Shown: positions 6,094-6,186 of the stretch, one piece after another
Position numbering within the stretch: position 1 is the stretch's first letter
Layout: the number at the start of each line of letters is the position of its first letter
Source: Bauldia sp.
Lineage (GTDB): Bacteria > Pseudomonadota > Alphaproteobacteria > Rhizobiales > Kaistiaceae
DNA: 6,186 nucleotides
Direction of reading: 5' to 3'
NCBI GenBank assembly: GCA_020442095.1
Contig: JAGRKY010000336.1
Span: 1-6,186, forward strand
Notes under the pieces: generated by a model
Seen by the model: only the letters and a program-made list of their open reading frames with translations
Database searches by the model: none
What the model was told of the DNA's origin: nothing
Made by a program: the position numbers and the translations under genes

Positions 6094-6186
6094 CTAGCCC
6101 GCGGGAACGGACAGGCCCACCGGACACGCCACGCCGGTTCCGCCGAGGCCGCAATATCCACGCGGGTTCTTCGCCAGATACTGCTG
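6094..6186 (-). CDS. 3' end of an unidentified gene (last 30 residues)
   Basis: Reading the minus strand from the window edge, one frame gives 30 residues and a TAG stop (6094-6096). They begin [16 protein letters not shown] and end [14 protein letters not shown]. The Gly-rich run with two cysteines ten residues apart (YCG...ACP) looks like a real, conserved C-terminus rather than random GC-rich translation. The frame choice is by this appearance, because it has no start in the window. I do not recognise the family. The gene lies upstream of, and in the same direction as, the CHAD gene and may be co-transcribed with it. Confidence 0.5.
   Translation of the reverse strand, partial: QQYLAKNPRGYCGLGGTGVACPVGLSVPAG

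Noticed and set aside
5258..6097. 279-aa plus-strand open frame opposite the CHAD gene
   Set aside because: The minus-strand CHAD motifs fix the coding strand; this frame is a shadow of the third-position G/C bias.
1..6186. CRISPR array, tRNA, insertion sequence, toxin-antitoxin or phage genes
   Set aside because: I saw no regularly spaced repeats, cloverleaf-like sequences, transposase or integrase motifs, or small toxin-like gene pairs.

Overview
The window is G+C-rich (about two thirds G+C by eye) bacterial DNA with dense genes, strong third-position G/C bias and long antisense shadow ORFs. Its content (a zinc ADH-like oxidoreductase, a pair of SpoIIAA-like STAS/SEC14 proteins, a secreted MepA, a CHAD protein and a CtrA-box-like sequence) suggests an alphaproteobacterium, perhaps Hyphomicrobiales (Rhizobiales). 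This is inference from gene style. No rRNA or other phylogenetic marker is present.

Layout. Positions 1-2059 (+) hold two co-directional genes of unknown function 4 bp apart: the 3' part of a single-pass membrane protein, then a 472-aa coiled-coil protein with a Gly/Ser/Arg-rich tail. They converge (16 bp gap) on a minus-strand cluster read from 3940 down to 2076: a zinc-dependent alcohol dehydrogenase-family gene followed by two tandem 120-aa SpoIIAA-like paralogues. The 111 bp between the paralogues contains a perfect 10-bp inverted repeat. Divergent from the ADH gene, across a 169-bp intergenic region with a near-consensus CtrA box, lies mepA (4110-5048, +), a periplasmic penicillin-insensitive murein endopeptidase with all expected zinc ligands and six cysteines. 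It converges (35 bp gap) on a CHAD-domain gene (5084-5962, -). The window ends inside the 3' end of another minus-strand gene (stop at 6094-6096).

How they work together. Two units look functional as groups: the 1-2059 pair (membrane-anchored partner plus coiled-coil partner, probably translationally coupled) and the ADH/SpoIIAA-like cluster. mepA (cell-wall remodelling) and the CHAD gene (a likely polyphosphate-associated protein) look independent. I see no mobile element, CRISPR array, tRNA or rRNA. The least explained part is the 1-2059 gene pair. Nothing here proves a new system; that pair and the inverted repeat at 2490-2513 are the best candidates for a second look.
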